Shown: positions 8,022-16,468, numbered from the stretch's first letter. The stretch: 64,000 nucleotides of DNA from Streptomyces sp. NBC_01717 (GCF_036248255.1 NZ_CP109178.1:2418001-2482000), one strand, 5' to 3'. Notes: generated from the sequence alone by a model not told the origin. A program made the numbers and translations.

Positions 8022-8261
8022 ATGGGGACCGTGCCCTACCCCGACGACCTGCGGCATGCCCAACGCGAGTGGCACCGCACATACGAGGCACTCTCCGCAC
8101 TGCCACCCACCGCGGGGGCCACGGCACTGCGGCGCCGACTCCTCCTGCTGTCGTCACGGATCGCCCGACACCCTCACTGGTCAGCGCAGCGTTGCTCGTC
8201 AGCCGCTCGCGTGGAGCTGCGCCGCGCGGTCCGAGGACAGGATCGCCCGAATTCGCCGTGA
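8022..8261 (+). CDS. small Streptomyces hypothetical protein
   Basis: A 79-residue protein; ATG at 8022 is chosen because the conserved-looking start MGTVPYPDDLRHAQREW follows it directly. The pattern 'yP.dL..aq..W...y.aL', then 'LRRRLL.Ls.ria.HPhW', is typical of a small family common in Streptomyces chromosomes and plasmids. It is helical and basic, with no membrane segment. The transposon inserted about 60 bases upstream, between this gene and the minus-strand gene at 4732, so its original promoter region has been split. Function unknown. Confidence 0.65.
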   Translation: MGTVPYPDDLRHAQREWHRTYEALSALPPTAGATALRRRLLLLSSRIARHPHWSAQRCSSAARVELRRAVRGQDRPNSP

Positions 8262-8310
8262 ATGCCCGCGGGGACGCGCCGATCTCGTAACCGGGGCTCA
8301 GCGCAGACCG

Positions 8311-8727
8311 TCATGTCCGGCGCTGCGGGTCGGGCGCGAGCGTGATGGCCATCCAAGGCGCCGCCTCCTCGCGGTAGCTGTGTCCGACCGGGGCCAGTTC
8401 AGCGCTGCGGGAGAGACTGAAGATCGCAACCATGATCATGTCCGAGCCGTCCGCGACGGAGGTGAGCTGGGTGCGGCAGCGCTGGCAGGACCCTCGATGA
8501 AGCGTCGGCCAGGTGGAGAAGTACGTCGGCTCACCTACCGGGCCCGTCCACTTCAGAGCGTCCCTGTGGAATCCGACCCACGCCATCGCCGGCGCACCGG
8601 ACAGGCGCGTGCAGTGCTCGCACGAGCACAAGTGGGGGTCGTTCGGAATACCGGACGCCTCGTACGCGTGGTCGCCGCACTGGCAGTGCCCGGTCCATAG
8701 GTCGGGGACGACGGCCAACTCGGCCAT
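8311..8727 (-). CDS. GFA-family zinc protein (CENP-V/Gfa-like)
   Basis: A 138-residue protein; ATG at 8725-8727 with GAGGAG eight bases upstream. The zinc ligands of the GFA fold are in place: C15-x-C17, then C34-x-C36-x2-C39, then C81-x2-C84. The family was named after a glutathione-dependent formaldehyde-activating enzyme, but most members are of unknown substrate and probably bind small thiol adducts. It is a single-gene unit, divergent from nothing nearby. The length is normal for the family. The enzymatic activity is not established. Confidence 0.85.
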   Translation of the reverse strand: MAELAVVPDLWTGHCQCGDHAYEASGIPNDPHLCSCEHCTRLSGAPAMAWVGFHRDALKWTGPVGEPTYFSTWPTLHRGSCQRCRTQLTSVADGSDMIMVAIFSLSRSAELAPVGHSYREEAAPWMAITLAPDPQRRT

Positions 8728-8955
8728 GGGGGCTCCTCTGGTGCGAGAACTCTGATTTCCCGCGGCAGCTTGCCGCACCTCTGCACGCTCGCGCTGGCGT
8801 TCGGTATTGCCCGACACCAAAGAGGCGGCAAGTCCACCCCTGACGGTGAACGCGCGTACGAGTCTTCACGGTTCGGCGATACGCAAGGGCCACGCATGGG
8901 CGGCGGGTGAATCGACCGCATTGCACACCGCCTCCGCTCGCATCGGATACGCATC

Positions 8956-9003
8956 CACGACAGAGCCCCCGGAATCGAATGATTCCAGGGGCTCTGCGTC
9001 GTG
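8956..9003. terminator. long bidirectional hairpin terminator
   Basis: CACGACAGAGCCCCCGGAATC (8956-8976) pairs with GATTCCAGGGGCTCTGCGTCGTG (8981-9003) with one bulge and a GAAT loop. It sits 13 bases past the stop of the surface-protein gene (9016-10020, minus strand). It can also serve as a boundary for transcription coming from the left. Confidence 0.8.
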
Positions 9004-9015
9004 CCGTGAGTAGGG

Positions 9016-10020
9016 TCAGCTCTCGCTGGAGCCGTCGTCGGTGGAGTTGTCCGTGCGTCGGCGGCGAGCCGCAATGAGGGCGCCTCCGCCAGCAGCGATC
9101 AGAACTCCGGCACCGCCAATCAGCCACGGGGTGGCGTCGGCGCCTGTGTGCGCGAGCGAGCCCGCGGGGGCGGGCGCCGCGGTGCTCGACGCGGTCTTGT
9201 CGGCGGTCGGGGTACCCGAGGCGGATGGCACCGAGGCGTCCTCGTCCTTGCCGGGCTTGCTCGGGGAGGGCTTGTCGCCCGGCTTGTCGGTGGGCCTGTC
9301 GGTCGGCTTCTGCGGGGGCGGCGGGGTGGTCGCGGCCTTGGCGTTGGTGACGGTCACAGTCACCGGGGCGCCGGGGCCCGCGCTGAACGTCTTGGACGGC
9401 TTGTAGAGGTCGTAGCCGGCGGGAGCCTTGATCTCCTTGACCCAGAACTGGGTCTTCCGGCTAGGCACCGGCAGCTCTCCAGAGGCGGTGCCCTTGGAGC
9501 CGGTGGTGAGAGTGAGCAGCGTCGAGTCGCCGGTTCCGATGTTCACGGTCGCGCCGGGCAGGAGCTTGCCGGACTTGTCGTCCTTGGCCTGCAGGAGGAC
9601 CTTGGCGGCCTTGAACGGGTCGGTGATCGACAGCCGTGTGGTCGCGCCCGGGGTGACGATGACGTCCTGGTCGGCGACGACCTCGTGGAGCGGGCTGCCG
9701 GAAGCCGTCTCCTTGAGCCGGTAGACGCCCGGCTCAAGGTCGGGGAAGGTCAGCTTCCCCAGTGCGTCGGTCTTCCCGCGTCCGGCTTCCTGGCCGGTGG
9801 AGTCGAGCAGCAGGAACGTGGCGCCGGGGAGGACGTCCCCGGCCGTGTCCTTCGCGGTGATCTCGACGCTGCCCGCGTCCGGGGCTGGTGTCTCGGCGGG
9901 GGCGGCAGAGGCCGAGGGGGTTGGTTCGGAGGGCTGGGCGCTCGCGGCCGGCGCCCAGGTGAGGGTGGCGGTCACCGCGACAGCGACGGCGGCGGCGGAT
10001 CGGACGAGACGTGCGTGCAC
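9016..10020 (-). CDS. sortase-anchored surface protein with prealbumin-like (SpaA/Cna-B) domains
   Basis: A 334-residue protein starting at GTG 10018-10020, with AAGGAG 11 bases upstream. Residues 1-28 form a signal peptide (VRSAAAVAVAVTATLTWAP, cleavage near ASA-Q). Two SpaA/Cna-B-like beta domains follow: the first has DVLPGATFLLLD and PGVYRLKET, the second has GKLLPGATVNIG and FWVKEIKAPAGYDLY. A Pro/Lys/Thr/Ser-rich wall-spanning region comes next, then the sorting signal LAHTG (289-293), a hydrophobic stretch and RRRR. LAxTG is the motif of class E sortases in Streptomyces. The protein should be covalently attached to the cell wall, perhaps aiding contact or adhesion in mating, which is an inference. 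The frame is open upstream without a stop into the remains of the preceding gene. Confidence 0.88.
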   Translation of the reverse strand: MHARLVRSAAAVAVAVTATLTWAPAASAQPSEPTPSASAAPAETPAPDAGSVEITAKDTAGDVLPGATFLLLDSTGQEAGRGKTDALGKLTFPDLEPGVYRLKETASGSPLHEVVADQDVIVTPGATTRLSITDPFKAAKVLLQAKDDKSGKLLPGATVNIGTGDSTLLTLTTGSKGTASGELPVPSRKTQFWVKEIKAPAGYDLYKPSKTFSAGPGAPVTVTVTNAKAATTPPPPQKPTDRPTDKPGDKPSPSKPGKDEDASVPSASGTPTADKTASSTAAPAPAGSLAHTGADATPWLIGGAGVLIAAGGGALIAARRRRTDNSTDDGSSES

Positions 10021-10054
10021 GAGGAAGAGGACTCCTTGGTCAGTAGGGGGACGG

Positions 10055-10354
10055 TCAGCGAGTGCGGCCACGGCGTGCGTCGGGGGCGGCAGAGCGGGCG
10101 TCGGATAGCTGGGCGACTGCTTGGCAGCCGCAGCTGGTGCGGCGACGAAGAGGTGACGGCGGGTGTGGAAGGGGACCTCTTTGATGGCCCGGTGCAGGGG
10201 CTCGGTGGAGATCAGGCAGACCTTCCTCCCTCCGGAGGGCCTGGGCAGCGTGCGCCACCATGTGGCCGGGACCGGCGAGGTGACCCGGGCGAACCCTCAC
10301 GGTCTGGGCAGGGTCGAGGTCCTTGAAGGCGTCGGTGAGCGGTTCGGGCAACAC
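10055..10354 (-). pseudogene. frameshifted small plasmid gene
   Basis: GTG at 10352-10354 begins a frame with good codon usage (MLPEPLTDAFKDLDPAQTV, then GPGHMVAHAAQALRRE). Near 10225-10232, in the run CTCCGGAGGGAGGAAGG, good codon usage jumps to another frame, which reads KVCLISTEPLHRAIKEVPFH and then VAALADRPPTDQ. As written, the first frame runs on into nonsense and stops at 10055. The second frame has no stop and continues into the surface-protein gene. A one- or two-base indel, or a sequencing error, explains this. The intact form would be a protein of about 100 residues, a type common beside DUF317 genes. Confidence 0.65.
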
Positions 10355-10417
10355 GAGGAGAGGCTCCTGCCGGGAAGACTGCGCGGAACTGAGCTGCGCG
10401 AGGATCGGTACGTGGAC

Positions 10418-10906
10418 TCAGCGGGTGCGGGCCCCGGCGGGGGCGGCCGGCGGGACGGGAGTGCTGCGCGGGGTACTGCCGGCCGTGCGCCTGGGCGCGG
10501 ACGCGGTCCAGGCGCCGGGGAACCAGACGGCGGTGTACCGCTCAATGGCATCGCGCAGCCCGGTGGTGACGGCCCCGTCCCACGGGGGTCGGCCGGGGCG
10601 GTGGTACGTGTCGAAGGTGCCGTACTGCTTGGTGTTCGGCCGGGTGTTGGTGGCTTCGTCGCGGCGGTGGAAGATCCCGTGGTCTACGAAGCTGAGCGCC
10701 ACCGCGTCGATCTCGCCGCGGTCCGGGTGGACGACCGCCACACGCAGCCCGCCGTAGGTGTCCGCGTGGATGGTGCCGGTGAAATCGATTCGCAGCCGCA
10801 GCGGTGCGTCGGGGACGGGGGCGGCGAAGTAGGTGTTGCCCACGACGGTGTGGTCGTGGAAGGGGAGGCACAGCTCGGCGAAGAACTCGGGGGCTTGCAG
10901 GGACAA
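10418..10906 (-). CDS. hypothetical protein beside DUF317 gene
   Basis: A 162-residue protein starting at TTG 10904-10906 with GGAGA eight bases upstream. Phrases include FFAELCLPFHDHTVVGNTYF, LRLRIDFTGTIHADTYGGL and TTGLRDAIERYTAVWFPGAW. It is a mixed alpha/beta soluble protein with a proline- and alanine-rich tail. It begins about 30 bases after the DUF317 gene on the same strand and is clearly in the same operon. No family was recognised; it may be a conjugative-element accessory protein. Confidence 0.75.
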   Translation of the reverse strand: MSLQAPEFFAELCLPFHDHTVVGNTYFAAPVPDAPLRLRIDFTGTIHADTYGGLRVAVVHPDRGEIDAVALSFVDHGIFHRRDEATNTRPNTKQYGTFDTYHRPGRPPWDGAVTTGLRDAIERYTAVWFPGAWTASAPRRTAGSTPRSTPVPPAAPAGARTR

Positions 10907-10935
10907 GAAGGTCTCCGGTCGGGGTTGGGCTGGTC

Positions 10936-11808
10936 CTACCGGCGTGGGCCGGGCAGGGCCGGTCGGCTGGCGGTGCTCCAGCGCGGGACGCTGGGAGCAG
11001 GGAGCGCGGCCGGGCGGCGGGATGCGACGGCCCGCTGCACGTCGAGCGGGGTGGGGGCCGGCGGTCCTGGCGGAAGGATCGGGGTGAGCTGGGCCATCCC
11101 CTTGATGTAGCTGAAGGTCTCCTCGCGCCAGCGGGGCAGCGGAGCCGGATCGGCGACGCACTCGGTGACGGCGGTGAGCAGGGCGACGGGGGTGTCGGTG
11201 CTGGCCGTGGCGTACCAGACGGGCCGGTCGATGGACTTGCCCGCCCACAGCTGCCAGCGGGCGTCCCGCGTGGTCAGCTCGGCTTCCGGATCGAGGTCGC
11301 CGGTGGTGAACTCCATGCCGGCGAGCCCGTCCGGGGCCTGGACCGCGAAGACGCCCCAGCGCGGGCGGTCGATCTCCCAGCCCTGTTTCAGGAGCGGGAC
11401 GACGGCGAGAAAGGGATCGTGCTCGTCGATGCCGGAGACCGGCCGGGCGAGGTAGGCGTCCGGCCCCTGCTCGTACGCCGTGGCGAGGACGGTGGTGAAT
11501 GCCTGGACGAACTCGGTGGGGACGCGGTCGTTGAAACAGACGCCCCATGCCGGCGGGCCGAACGAGTCCTTGTAGGCGTTGATGCGCCAGAGCCCGTCGT
11601 CTTCGCCTTCGGGCAGGTAGCCCAGGCGCACGCGCCCGTCGGGAGCGCTTACGTACACGTTGGAGTCCTCGTCGTACCGAAGGTCCCAGCCGAGGTCGAG
11701 GAGCGGCGCGAGGGCGGGGTCGCCGGTCCCCGTGGTGGAGGCGAGGTGGCGCGGGGAGACGTAGACGTCGCCGTCGATCTCACGGCGCGGATCGGGCTGG
11801 TGGCTCAT
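10936..11808 (-). CDS. two-domain DUF317 protein
   Basis: A 290-residue protein starting at ATG 11806-11808, overlapping the ATP-grasp stop codon as ATGA, so it is translationally coupled. Two repeats are visible: VYVSPRHLAST...VYVSAPDGRVRLGYLP and, from about 135, PLLKQGWEIDRP...VQAPDGLAGMEF followed by W.a...P.pvwyataSTDTPVALL. Each repeat ends with the DUF317 helix 'tP..lv.af...la'. The C-terminal 50 residues are low-complexity and proline/arginine-rich. DUF317 is found mainly on actinomycete conjugative elements; no activity is known. Confidence 0.85.
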   Translation of the reverse strand: MSHQPDPRREIDGDVYVSPRHLASTTGTGDPALAPLLDLGWDLRYDEDSNVYVSAPDGRVRLGYLPEGEDDGLWRINAYKDSFGPPAWGVCFNDRVPTEFVQAFTTVLATAYEQGPDAYLARPVSGIDEHDPFLAVVPLLKQGWEIDRPRWGVFAVQAPDGLAGMEFTTGDLDPEAELTTRDARWQLWAGKSIDRPVWYATASTDTPVALLTAVTECVADPAPLPRWREETFSYIKGMAQLTPILPPGPPAPTPLDVQRAVASRRPAALPAPSVPRWSTASRPALPGPRR

Positions 11809-13064
11809 CGGTCCGTCCTCGTGGCGATGGTGATCTCGTCGGCGGCGGTGTCGAGGCGGTCGGTGACCTCGGCGGTGTTGCGGCCGGTGACGATGTAGAA
11901 CCCGGCCCGGGCGGTGAACAGGTCGCCGTCGGGCGGCAGGAGGAGCTGCTCGCCGATCTCGCGGATCCACTGGATCTGCCGCAGCCACGGGGTGTGGGCG
12001 GCGAAGGGTTGGTTGATGTGCCGTGCGGTGAGGGTGCCGGAGGCGTCCGGGTAGAGCATGCGGATGCCTGCGGCTGCGCTGCGGGTGGGGGTGAGGTCCG
12101 GTGCTCGGCCGCAGGCAAGGTCGGCGGCGGCCTTGGGCAGGTCGATTCCTGTGGCGAGGCGGACGAGGTGGCCGATCATGTCACCGCCGACGCGTGCGTT
12201 GACCTCGATCAGCCGGGGCCTGCCGTCCACCAGGCGCAGCTCGACGTGCTGCACGCCGTCGGTGACGCCCAGGGCCTTGACCGCAGCAGCGGCTGCCGGG
12301 GCGACCTGGTCCAGGAGCGGGTCGGCGGCATCGACGGTGTGGCCAGTCTCGACGAAGTACGGTGCGGGGCCCAAGTCCTTGCGGGTCGCGGCGACCGCAG
12401 TGGTCACGCCGCGGTGGGTGACGCATTCGACCGACACTTCCGGCCCGTCGAGGTACTCCTCGACCAGGACGCCGGTGTCCTCGCGGCTGCGGCTCGCGCC
12501 GGCCGAGGCGAACGCGAACGCGGCGGGCAGTTCTTCGGGACGGTCAACGCGAATCACGCCGATGCTGCCCGCGAACGCGGCGGGCTTGATGACGGCGGGG
12601 TAGCCCAGTGTCATCGTCGCAAGGCCGGCCTCCAGCAGGGTCCGCGCCTTCATCGAAGCAGCCGACGGCACCCCATGGCGGGCGAACAGCGTACGGGCGG
12701 TGGCCTTGTTGCGGCAGGCCCGCATCACCTCGACCGACGTCGAGGACAGACCGAGCGCGCGAGCGAGGCCGGCGGTGGGGACGAGGTGCCACTCGTCCCA
12801 GGTGACTACGCCGGCCAGGTCGTGGCGCTCGGCCAGCGCCCGGCCGCCAGCAAGCAGTGCGGCGGGGTCGCTCAGGTCGACGACGGCGTGGTCAACGATG
12901 AACGGCTTCTCCCACGACGGTTCGGCGCCGGTGAGCAGGACTACGTCGTACGCAGTGGCCACCTGCTCAAGGCAGTAGCCACGATAGGTCTCGTCGCCTG
13001 GAGAAACGACGAGCACGAGGGGACGAGCGGACAAGAAGGGGATCTCCGTATCGATGGACGGCAT
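11805..13064 (-). CDS. ATP-grasp carboxylate-amine ligase (possible dipeptide/L-amino-acid ligase)
   Basis: A 419-residue ATP-grasp enzyme starting at ATG 13062-13064. The N-terminal pre-ATP-grasp domain is about 1-115. The ATP-grasp core follows, with NKATARTLFARHGVPSA, YPAVIKPAAFAGSIGV (the lysine that contacts ATP), VLVEEYLDGPEVSVE and finally QHVELRLVDGRPRLIEVNARVGGDM. That last segment holds the Glu/Asn metal ligands. The overall plan matches biotin-carboxylase-like ligases of the BacD/L-amino-acid ligase type, which join two amino acids or an amino acid and another amine. It lies in one array with an MFS exporter and winged-helix regulators, so a small peptide product that is exported or resisted is plausible. 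The substrate cannot be read from sequence. Confidence 0.85.
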   Translation of the reverse strand: MPSIDTEIPFLSARPLVLVVSPGDETYRGYCLEQVATAYDVVLLTGAEPSWEKPFIVDHAVVDLSDPAALLAGGRALAERHDLAGVVTWDEWHLVPTAGLARALGLSSTSVEVMRACRNKATARTLFARHGVPSAASMKARTLLEAGLATMTLGYPAVIKPAAFAGSIGVIRVDRPEELPAAFAFASAGASRSREDTGVLVEEYLDGPEVSVECVTHRGVTTAVAATRKDLGPAPYFVETGHTVDAADPLLDQVAPAAAAAVKALGVTDGVQHVELRLVDGRPRLIEVNARVGGDMIGHLVRLATGIDLPKAAADLACGRAPDLTPTRSAAAGIRMLYPDASGTLTARHINQPFAAHTPWLRQIQWIREIGEQLLLPPDGDLFTARAGFYIVTGRNTAEVTDRLDTAADEITIATRTDR

Positions 13065-13089
13065 GACGAGAGAAGAGAGAAGGGGTGTC

Positions 13090-13392
13090 TCAGGCGGCGC
13101 GGCGACGGCGCAGCTCGAACGCCCCAGCCCAGTGAGGGTGGTCGTCGATCAAGCGACGGGCGTAGAGGGCGGTGTAGTTGTTGTTCAGCCCGGCGACGCC
13201 GTAAGGGAGTTGGCCGCGCAGGTCTTCGAAGAGGTCCCTGAGGCTGACCCGTGTGGCGCCGGCGGCCAGGCGGCGGGCGGCCATGCGCTCCAGAGCGCGG
13301 TAGACGTGGGGGTTGTGGGCGTCGAAGGCGTGGAACTGTTCGGTGATGGTGCGACCGCTCGCGCGGTTCGTCTCGAGGACGGCGATGGGCAT
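13090..13392 (-). CDS. small plasmid/phage-type hypothetical protein
   Basis: A 100-residue protein from ATG 13390-13392. It reads TITEQFHAFDAHNPHVYRALE, RMAARRLAAGATRVSLRDLFE and LNNNYTALYARRLIDDHPHW. This 'HP.VY..l...a...........s...lfe.lR' then 'LNN..ta..ar.l...hP' pattern is shared by a small helical family found in actinophages and plasmids. Nucleic-acid binding has been suggested for such proteins but not shown. It lies between the MFS gene and the ATP-grasp gene. Confidence 0.7.
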   Translation of the reverse strand: MPIAVLETNRASGRTITEQFHAFDAHNPHVYRALERMAARRLAAGATRVSLRDLFEDLRGQLPYGVAGLNNNYTALYARRLIDDHPHWAGAFELRRRRAA

Positions 13393-13424
13393 GAGGTTCT
13401 CCACAGGCTGGGGATGCAGCAGGG

Positions 13425-14660
13425 TCAGGTGCGCAGGGCGGGATCGGTGCGCAGGCGGGCGAAGGCGCAGAACAGGCCAAGGGCCTGCAGGGCGGCGCAC
13501 ACGGTGATGACGTGGCCCAGGGCGTCGGGCGGAGTGAGCGCGGTGAGCACGCCGGCGACGGGGAAGGGCAGCAGGAGGATGAGGATGGTCGCCGACAGGG
13601 TGCTGCCGAACTTCTCCGGGGGGATCAGGCGGGAGCGCAGGGTGCGCAGGACGACCGTCATGCCGCCTTCGCCCGCCATGAGGACCGCGACCAGGACCAG
13701 GTAGGACCGGTAGTCGGGGGCCTGGGCGGCGGCGAGACAGGCGAGCGAGGCGAGGGCGGCGCCGGCGGCGCCGACCGGCCACAGGCCCAGGCGGTCGATT
13801 GCGAACCGGCAGATGGTGACGGCCAAGAGGGTGGCCGCCGCGGCGGCGGACCAGACCAGGCCGACGGCGGTGGTGGACTGCCCGAAGTGCTGGACGACGA
13901 TCACGGGACCGGCGGCTTGGAGAAGGCCGGTGGCCAGGTTGGACAGGGTCAGCCCGGTCACGAGCCAGCCGAGCGCGGGAATCGAGCGGATGGTGCGCCA
14001 CCCGGTGAGAAGTCCCGCGCCGGGCTGCCCCTTCGGCGCGCGGGCCGGGGCGACGGGCGAGGGCGATGTGCGCAGGGCGAGCAGCGCGGCCAGAAGCGAG
14101 AGCACGGTGATCACCGCGAGCATCGGCGATGGCCCGGCGAGCAGGAGTACTCCTGCGAGCGCCGGGCCGGCCAGGGTCGCGGTCTGGTCGATGCCGAGCA
14201 GGACAGTCTGGACGCGGTGGGCCCGCGCCCCCGCTCGGCGCCCGGCGGCGGCGCCCGCGGTCTCGGCGGCGATGTAACTGAACTCGGTGAGCACGCCGGT
14301 CGTCGCCGCGAGCACCATGACGGTCACACAAGCTGCGGTGCCGGACGGGTGCAGGTGGAGCAGGACCGCGCCGGCGGCGAGGGCCAGCGCGCGTCCCAGG
14401 GAGGCGAGGTGGAAGACGACGGCCGCCCCGCGCCGGTCGACCATCGATCCGGCCCACCCGAACGCCGCCAGACGCGGGATCCACTCCAGGGCGAAAGCGG
14501 CGCCCGTCAGCGCGGCGGAGCGCGTGGTTGCCAGGACCAGCAGCGGGATGCCGTAGGTGGACATCGCGAACGCGAGGGCGTCCGCAGTGCGCGGCAGGTA
14601 GATGCTGCGCATTAGCCCGGCGGTGTGGCGTGCATGCCGGGGTGTGACCGCTGCGCTCAC
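13425..14660 (-). CDS. MFS transporter (drug/metabolite exporter type)
   Basis: A 411-residue membrane protein. GTG at 14658-14660 overlaps the stop of the upstream gene as GTGA. About 12 hydrophobic segments are visible, for example LALRTADALAFAMSTYGIPL-like helix 1, ALTGAAFALEWIPRLAA and VITVLSLLAALLAL. The short motif GSMVDRRGAAVV between helices 2 and 3 fits the MFS 'G.l.DR.G' signature. A long cytoplasmic loop with basic residues (LRTSPSPVAPARAPKG) splits the two halves. It resembles the enterobactin-exporter/BacE-like half of the family. Coupling to two winged-helix regulators and proximity to an ATP-grasp ligase suggest export of a small peptide or other inhibitor. Confidence 0.88.
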   Translation of the reverse strand: MSAAVTPRHARHTAGLMRSIYLPRTADALAFAMSTYGIPLLVLATTRSAALTGAAFALEWIPRLAAFGWAGSMVDRRGAAVVFHLASLGRALALAAGAVLLHLHPSGTAACVTVMVLAATTGVLTEFSYIAAETAGAAAGRRAGARAHRVQTVLLGIDQTATLAGPALAGVLLLAGPSPMLAVITVLSLLAALLALRTSPSPVAPARAPKGQPGAGLLTGWRTIRSIPALGWLVTGLTLSNLATGLLQAAGPVIVVQHFGQSTTAVGLVWSAAAAATLLAVTICRFAIDRLGLWPVGAAGAALASLACLAAAQAPDYRSYLVLVAVLMAGEGGMTVVLRTLRSRLIPPEKFGSTLSATILILLLPFPVAGVLTALTPPDALGHVITVCAALQALGLFCAFARLRTDPALRT

Positions 14661-15175
14661 GCGACCGGCTCGGGCTCGGACACCCGGGTGACCTGGGCGT
14701 TGCCGGCCAGCCACTGGATCAGGAGAGCGCGGGGGCGGGCAAGGTCCGCCTCGGCCTCGCCGCTGGGCAGGCGCGCGGCGGACGGCCGCGAGAGGCCGTC
14801 GGTGTTCTTGGTCATAAGCGAGGGCGCCAGGAGGTCGAGGACGTGGCGGATGCGACTGCTGAACTCGCAGACCGGGGCGGGGTAGGCGTGGCGTCGGGCC
14901 CAGCGTGCAGCCGCGTCGTACAGGTCGGCCAACTCCGAGCCCGACTCGGTGAGTTCCAGACCGGAGCCGGGCACGGTCCGGACGAGACCGTGGGCGCGGG
15001 CTGCTTCGGCAGCGCGGCGCAGCTGGTGCGAGGAAAGGTCGGGGAGGGTACCGGCCAGCCGTCGCGGCGGTATCGCCCCGTTGTCGTCGATCTCGGTGAC
15101 CAAGCGGATCAAGGAGCGCGAGGCCAGCAGCTCGACAGCGTGGCGTACTTCGACAGAGGTGAAGAGGGTGGTCAT
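14657..15175 (-). CDS. winged-helix regulator-like protein
   Basis: A 172-residue protein; ATG at 15173-15175 overlaps the upstream stop as ATGA. Residues 1-70 read EVRHAVELLASRSLIRLVTE, PPRRLAGTLPDLSSHQLRRA and AARAHGLVRTVPGSGLELTE. This is a winged helix in the HxlR/MarR style, with a recognition helix S-S-H-Q-L-R-R-A and a wing ending in LTESG. The C-terminal part is helical with no obvious ligand site. It appears to be a half-size paralogue of the tandem HxlR-like gene directly upstream. It probably regulates the coupled MFS gene. Confidence 0.75.
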   Translation of the reverse strand: MTTLFTSVEVRHAVELLASRSLIRLVTEIDDNGAIPPRRLAGTLPDLSSHQLRRAAEAARAHGLVRTVPGSGLELTESGSELADLYDAAARWARRHAYPAPVCEFSSRIRHVLDLLAPSLMTKNTDGLSRPSAARLPSGEAEADLARPRALLIQWLAGNAQVTRVSEPEPVA

Positions 15176-16014
15176 CGGCGCGGACCTCCCGCCGGGATGG
15201 CCGCCTTCGGACGGGCGGTCGTGGCGTGCGAGAAGAGATCGCGGTTGTGCCACGCCGTAGAGGACTCACCCGTCCGGGTCTGCGGGAGGGCTGCGGGGGC
15301 CGGCCGGAACGGGCTGCTGACCCACGGCCTCGGCGCGGGCCTCACCTGCGGGTGCCCCCAGACCGGGTGCTGGGCTGCCTGGTTGAGGGGCTGTCCGGCG
15401 GACCACGCGGACAGGGCGCCGAGAACGGGGCTCAGGCCGTCGCCCGCCGCGGACAGCCGGTAGGGCCGGCCGATGCCCTCAGTGTCGACCAGGCCGTCGG
15501 CGACGAGCTGCCGCAGCGGCGGGTACACGTTGGTCCAGTCGCTGCTGGGCATCACGATCCGTGCCAGGGCCCTCCCGCTGACCTCCTGGCGGGATTTGAG
15601 CACCCACAGGGTGGCGGCGGCGTGGCGCCGGGTGAGCAGGGTGAGGCTGTCCTCGATCTGCTCGATCGCGGGCAGCGGGCGGTCCGGCTTCTCCAGATGC
15701 TCCTCGGCCCAGGTGACGATCATCGGCAGGACCGGCAGCAGGGCGACACCACGCTCGGTGTGCCCGTAGGTCACATGGCGTGCGGTGTGTTCGGTGCGCT
15801 CGACAAGGCCCGCGTCGCACAGCGCCTTGAGCTTGGGGTGGAGCTGGCCGTTCTGCAGCCAGGACACCTTGGCCGCCAGCTCGCTGTAACGCAGCGGCGG
15901 TCCGGAGAGAGCCAGCAGGATCCTCACGTTCCAGCGCGGGGTGATCATGGCGAGGGCCTCGGTGACCCGGGCGATGTCGGCGTCGGTGTCGGGAGGCAGA
16001 GCAGTGATGGCCAA
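15172..16014 (-). CDS. tandem HxlR-type winged-helix regulator
   Basis: A 280-residue protein from ATG 16012-16014. Residues 18-110 form a classic HxlR domain: ALAMITPRWNVRILLALSG, RYSELAAKVSWLQNGQLHPKL and LCDAGLVERTEHTARHVTYG. A second winged helix follows at 120-200: LTRRHAAATLWVLKSR, LARIVMPSSDWTNVYPPLRQL and LVADGLVDTEGIGRPYRLS. HxlR proteins sense thiol or aldehyde stress or act as simple repressors; there is no conserved cysteine here. The first gene of a coupled run (regulator, regulator, MFS). The C-terminal 80 residues are low-complexity. Confidence 0.82.
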   Translation of the reverse strand: MAITALPPDTDADIARVTEALAMITPRWNVRILLALSGPPLRYSELAAKVSWLQNGQLHPKLKALCDAGLVERTEHTARHVTYGHTERGVALLPVLPMIVTWAEEHLEKPDRPLPAIEQIEDSLTLLTRRHAAATLWVLKSRQEVSGRALARIVMPSSDWTNVYPPLRQLVADGLVDTEGIGRPYRLSAAGDGLSPVLGALSAWSAGQPLNQAAQHPVWGHPQVRPAPRPWVSSPFRPAPAALPQTRTGESSTAWHNRDLFSHATTARPKAAIPAGGPRR

Positions 16015-16054
16015 GGGAGGAACTCCTGGGTGAGTAAGGGAAATCGCCTGCGGA

Positions 16055-16468
16055 TCAGCGGCTGGGTGCCGTGCTCTGGGCCGAAAGGGGCGGAGCCGGA
16101 ACGGGCGGCGAGGGTGTCGGCGGGGACGGCGCTGGGGCCGGGACGCGGGCCAGGCTCTGCAGAACGGCGGCGACCGACTTGGCCTGGACGTCGCGGACGG
16201 CGACTGCCTCAGCGAGCCGGCGGGAGCCGTCGAGGAGATGGGAGACCTCGTGCCGGCCGATCTGCCGCTCGGGGTGGATGAGCCGGGCGAGGTGGTCGCG
16301 GTGGAAGTCGATGCTGCGCTCGGCGAGGGCGAGGGCGTCGTGCATGCCGAGCAGGGCGGAGAGCATGCCGGGCGGCTGGTCCTGGGCGTGGGCTTCGAGG
16401 TCGTCGAGCGGTGCGCCGTACAGGTCCTCGATCCGTCCGGCTATCTCGGTGGACGTGAGGTGGGGCAA
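16055..16468 (-). CDS. helical paralogue, conjugative-element type
   Basis: A 137-residue protein; TTG at 16466-16468 lies ten bases after the upstream stop. Helices include IAGRIEDLYGAPLDDLEAHA, LLGMHDALALAERSIDFHRD and EVSHLLDGSRRLAEAVAVRD. The layout (short N-terminal helix, 'LYgA..dDl', long helices, a 'R..ll.l...v..av..RD' block, proline-rich tail) repeats in the two genes upstream. The three are therefore treated as a tandem family. Function unknown. Confidence 0.65.
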   Translation of the reverse strand: MPHLTSTEIAGRIEDLYGAPLDDLEAHAQDQPPGMLSALLGMHDALALAERSIDFHRDHLARLIHPERQIGRHEVSHLLDGSRRLAEAVAVRDVQAKSVAAVLQSLARVPAPAPSPPTPSPPVPAPPLSAQSTAPSR

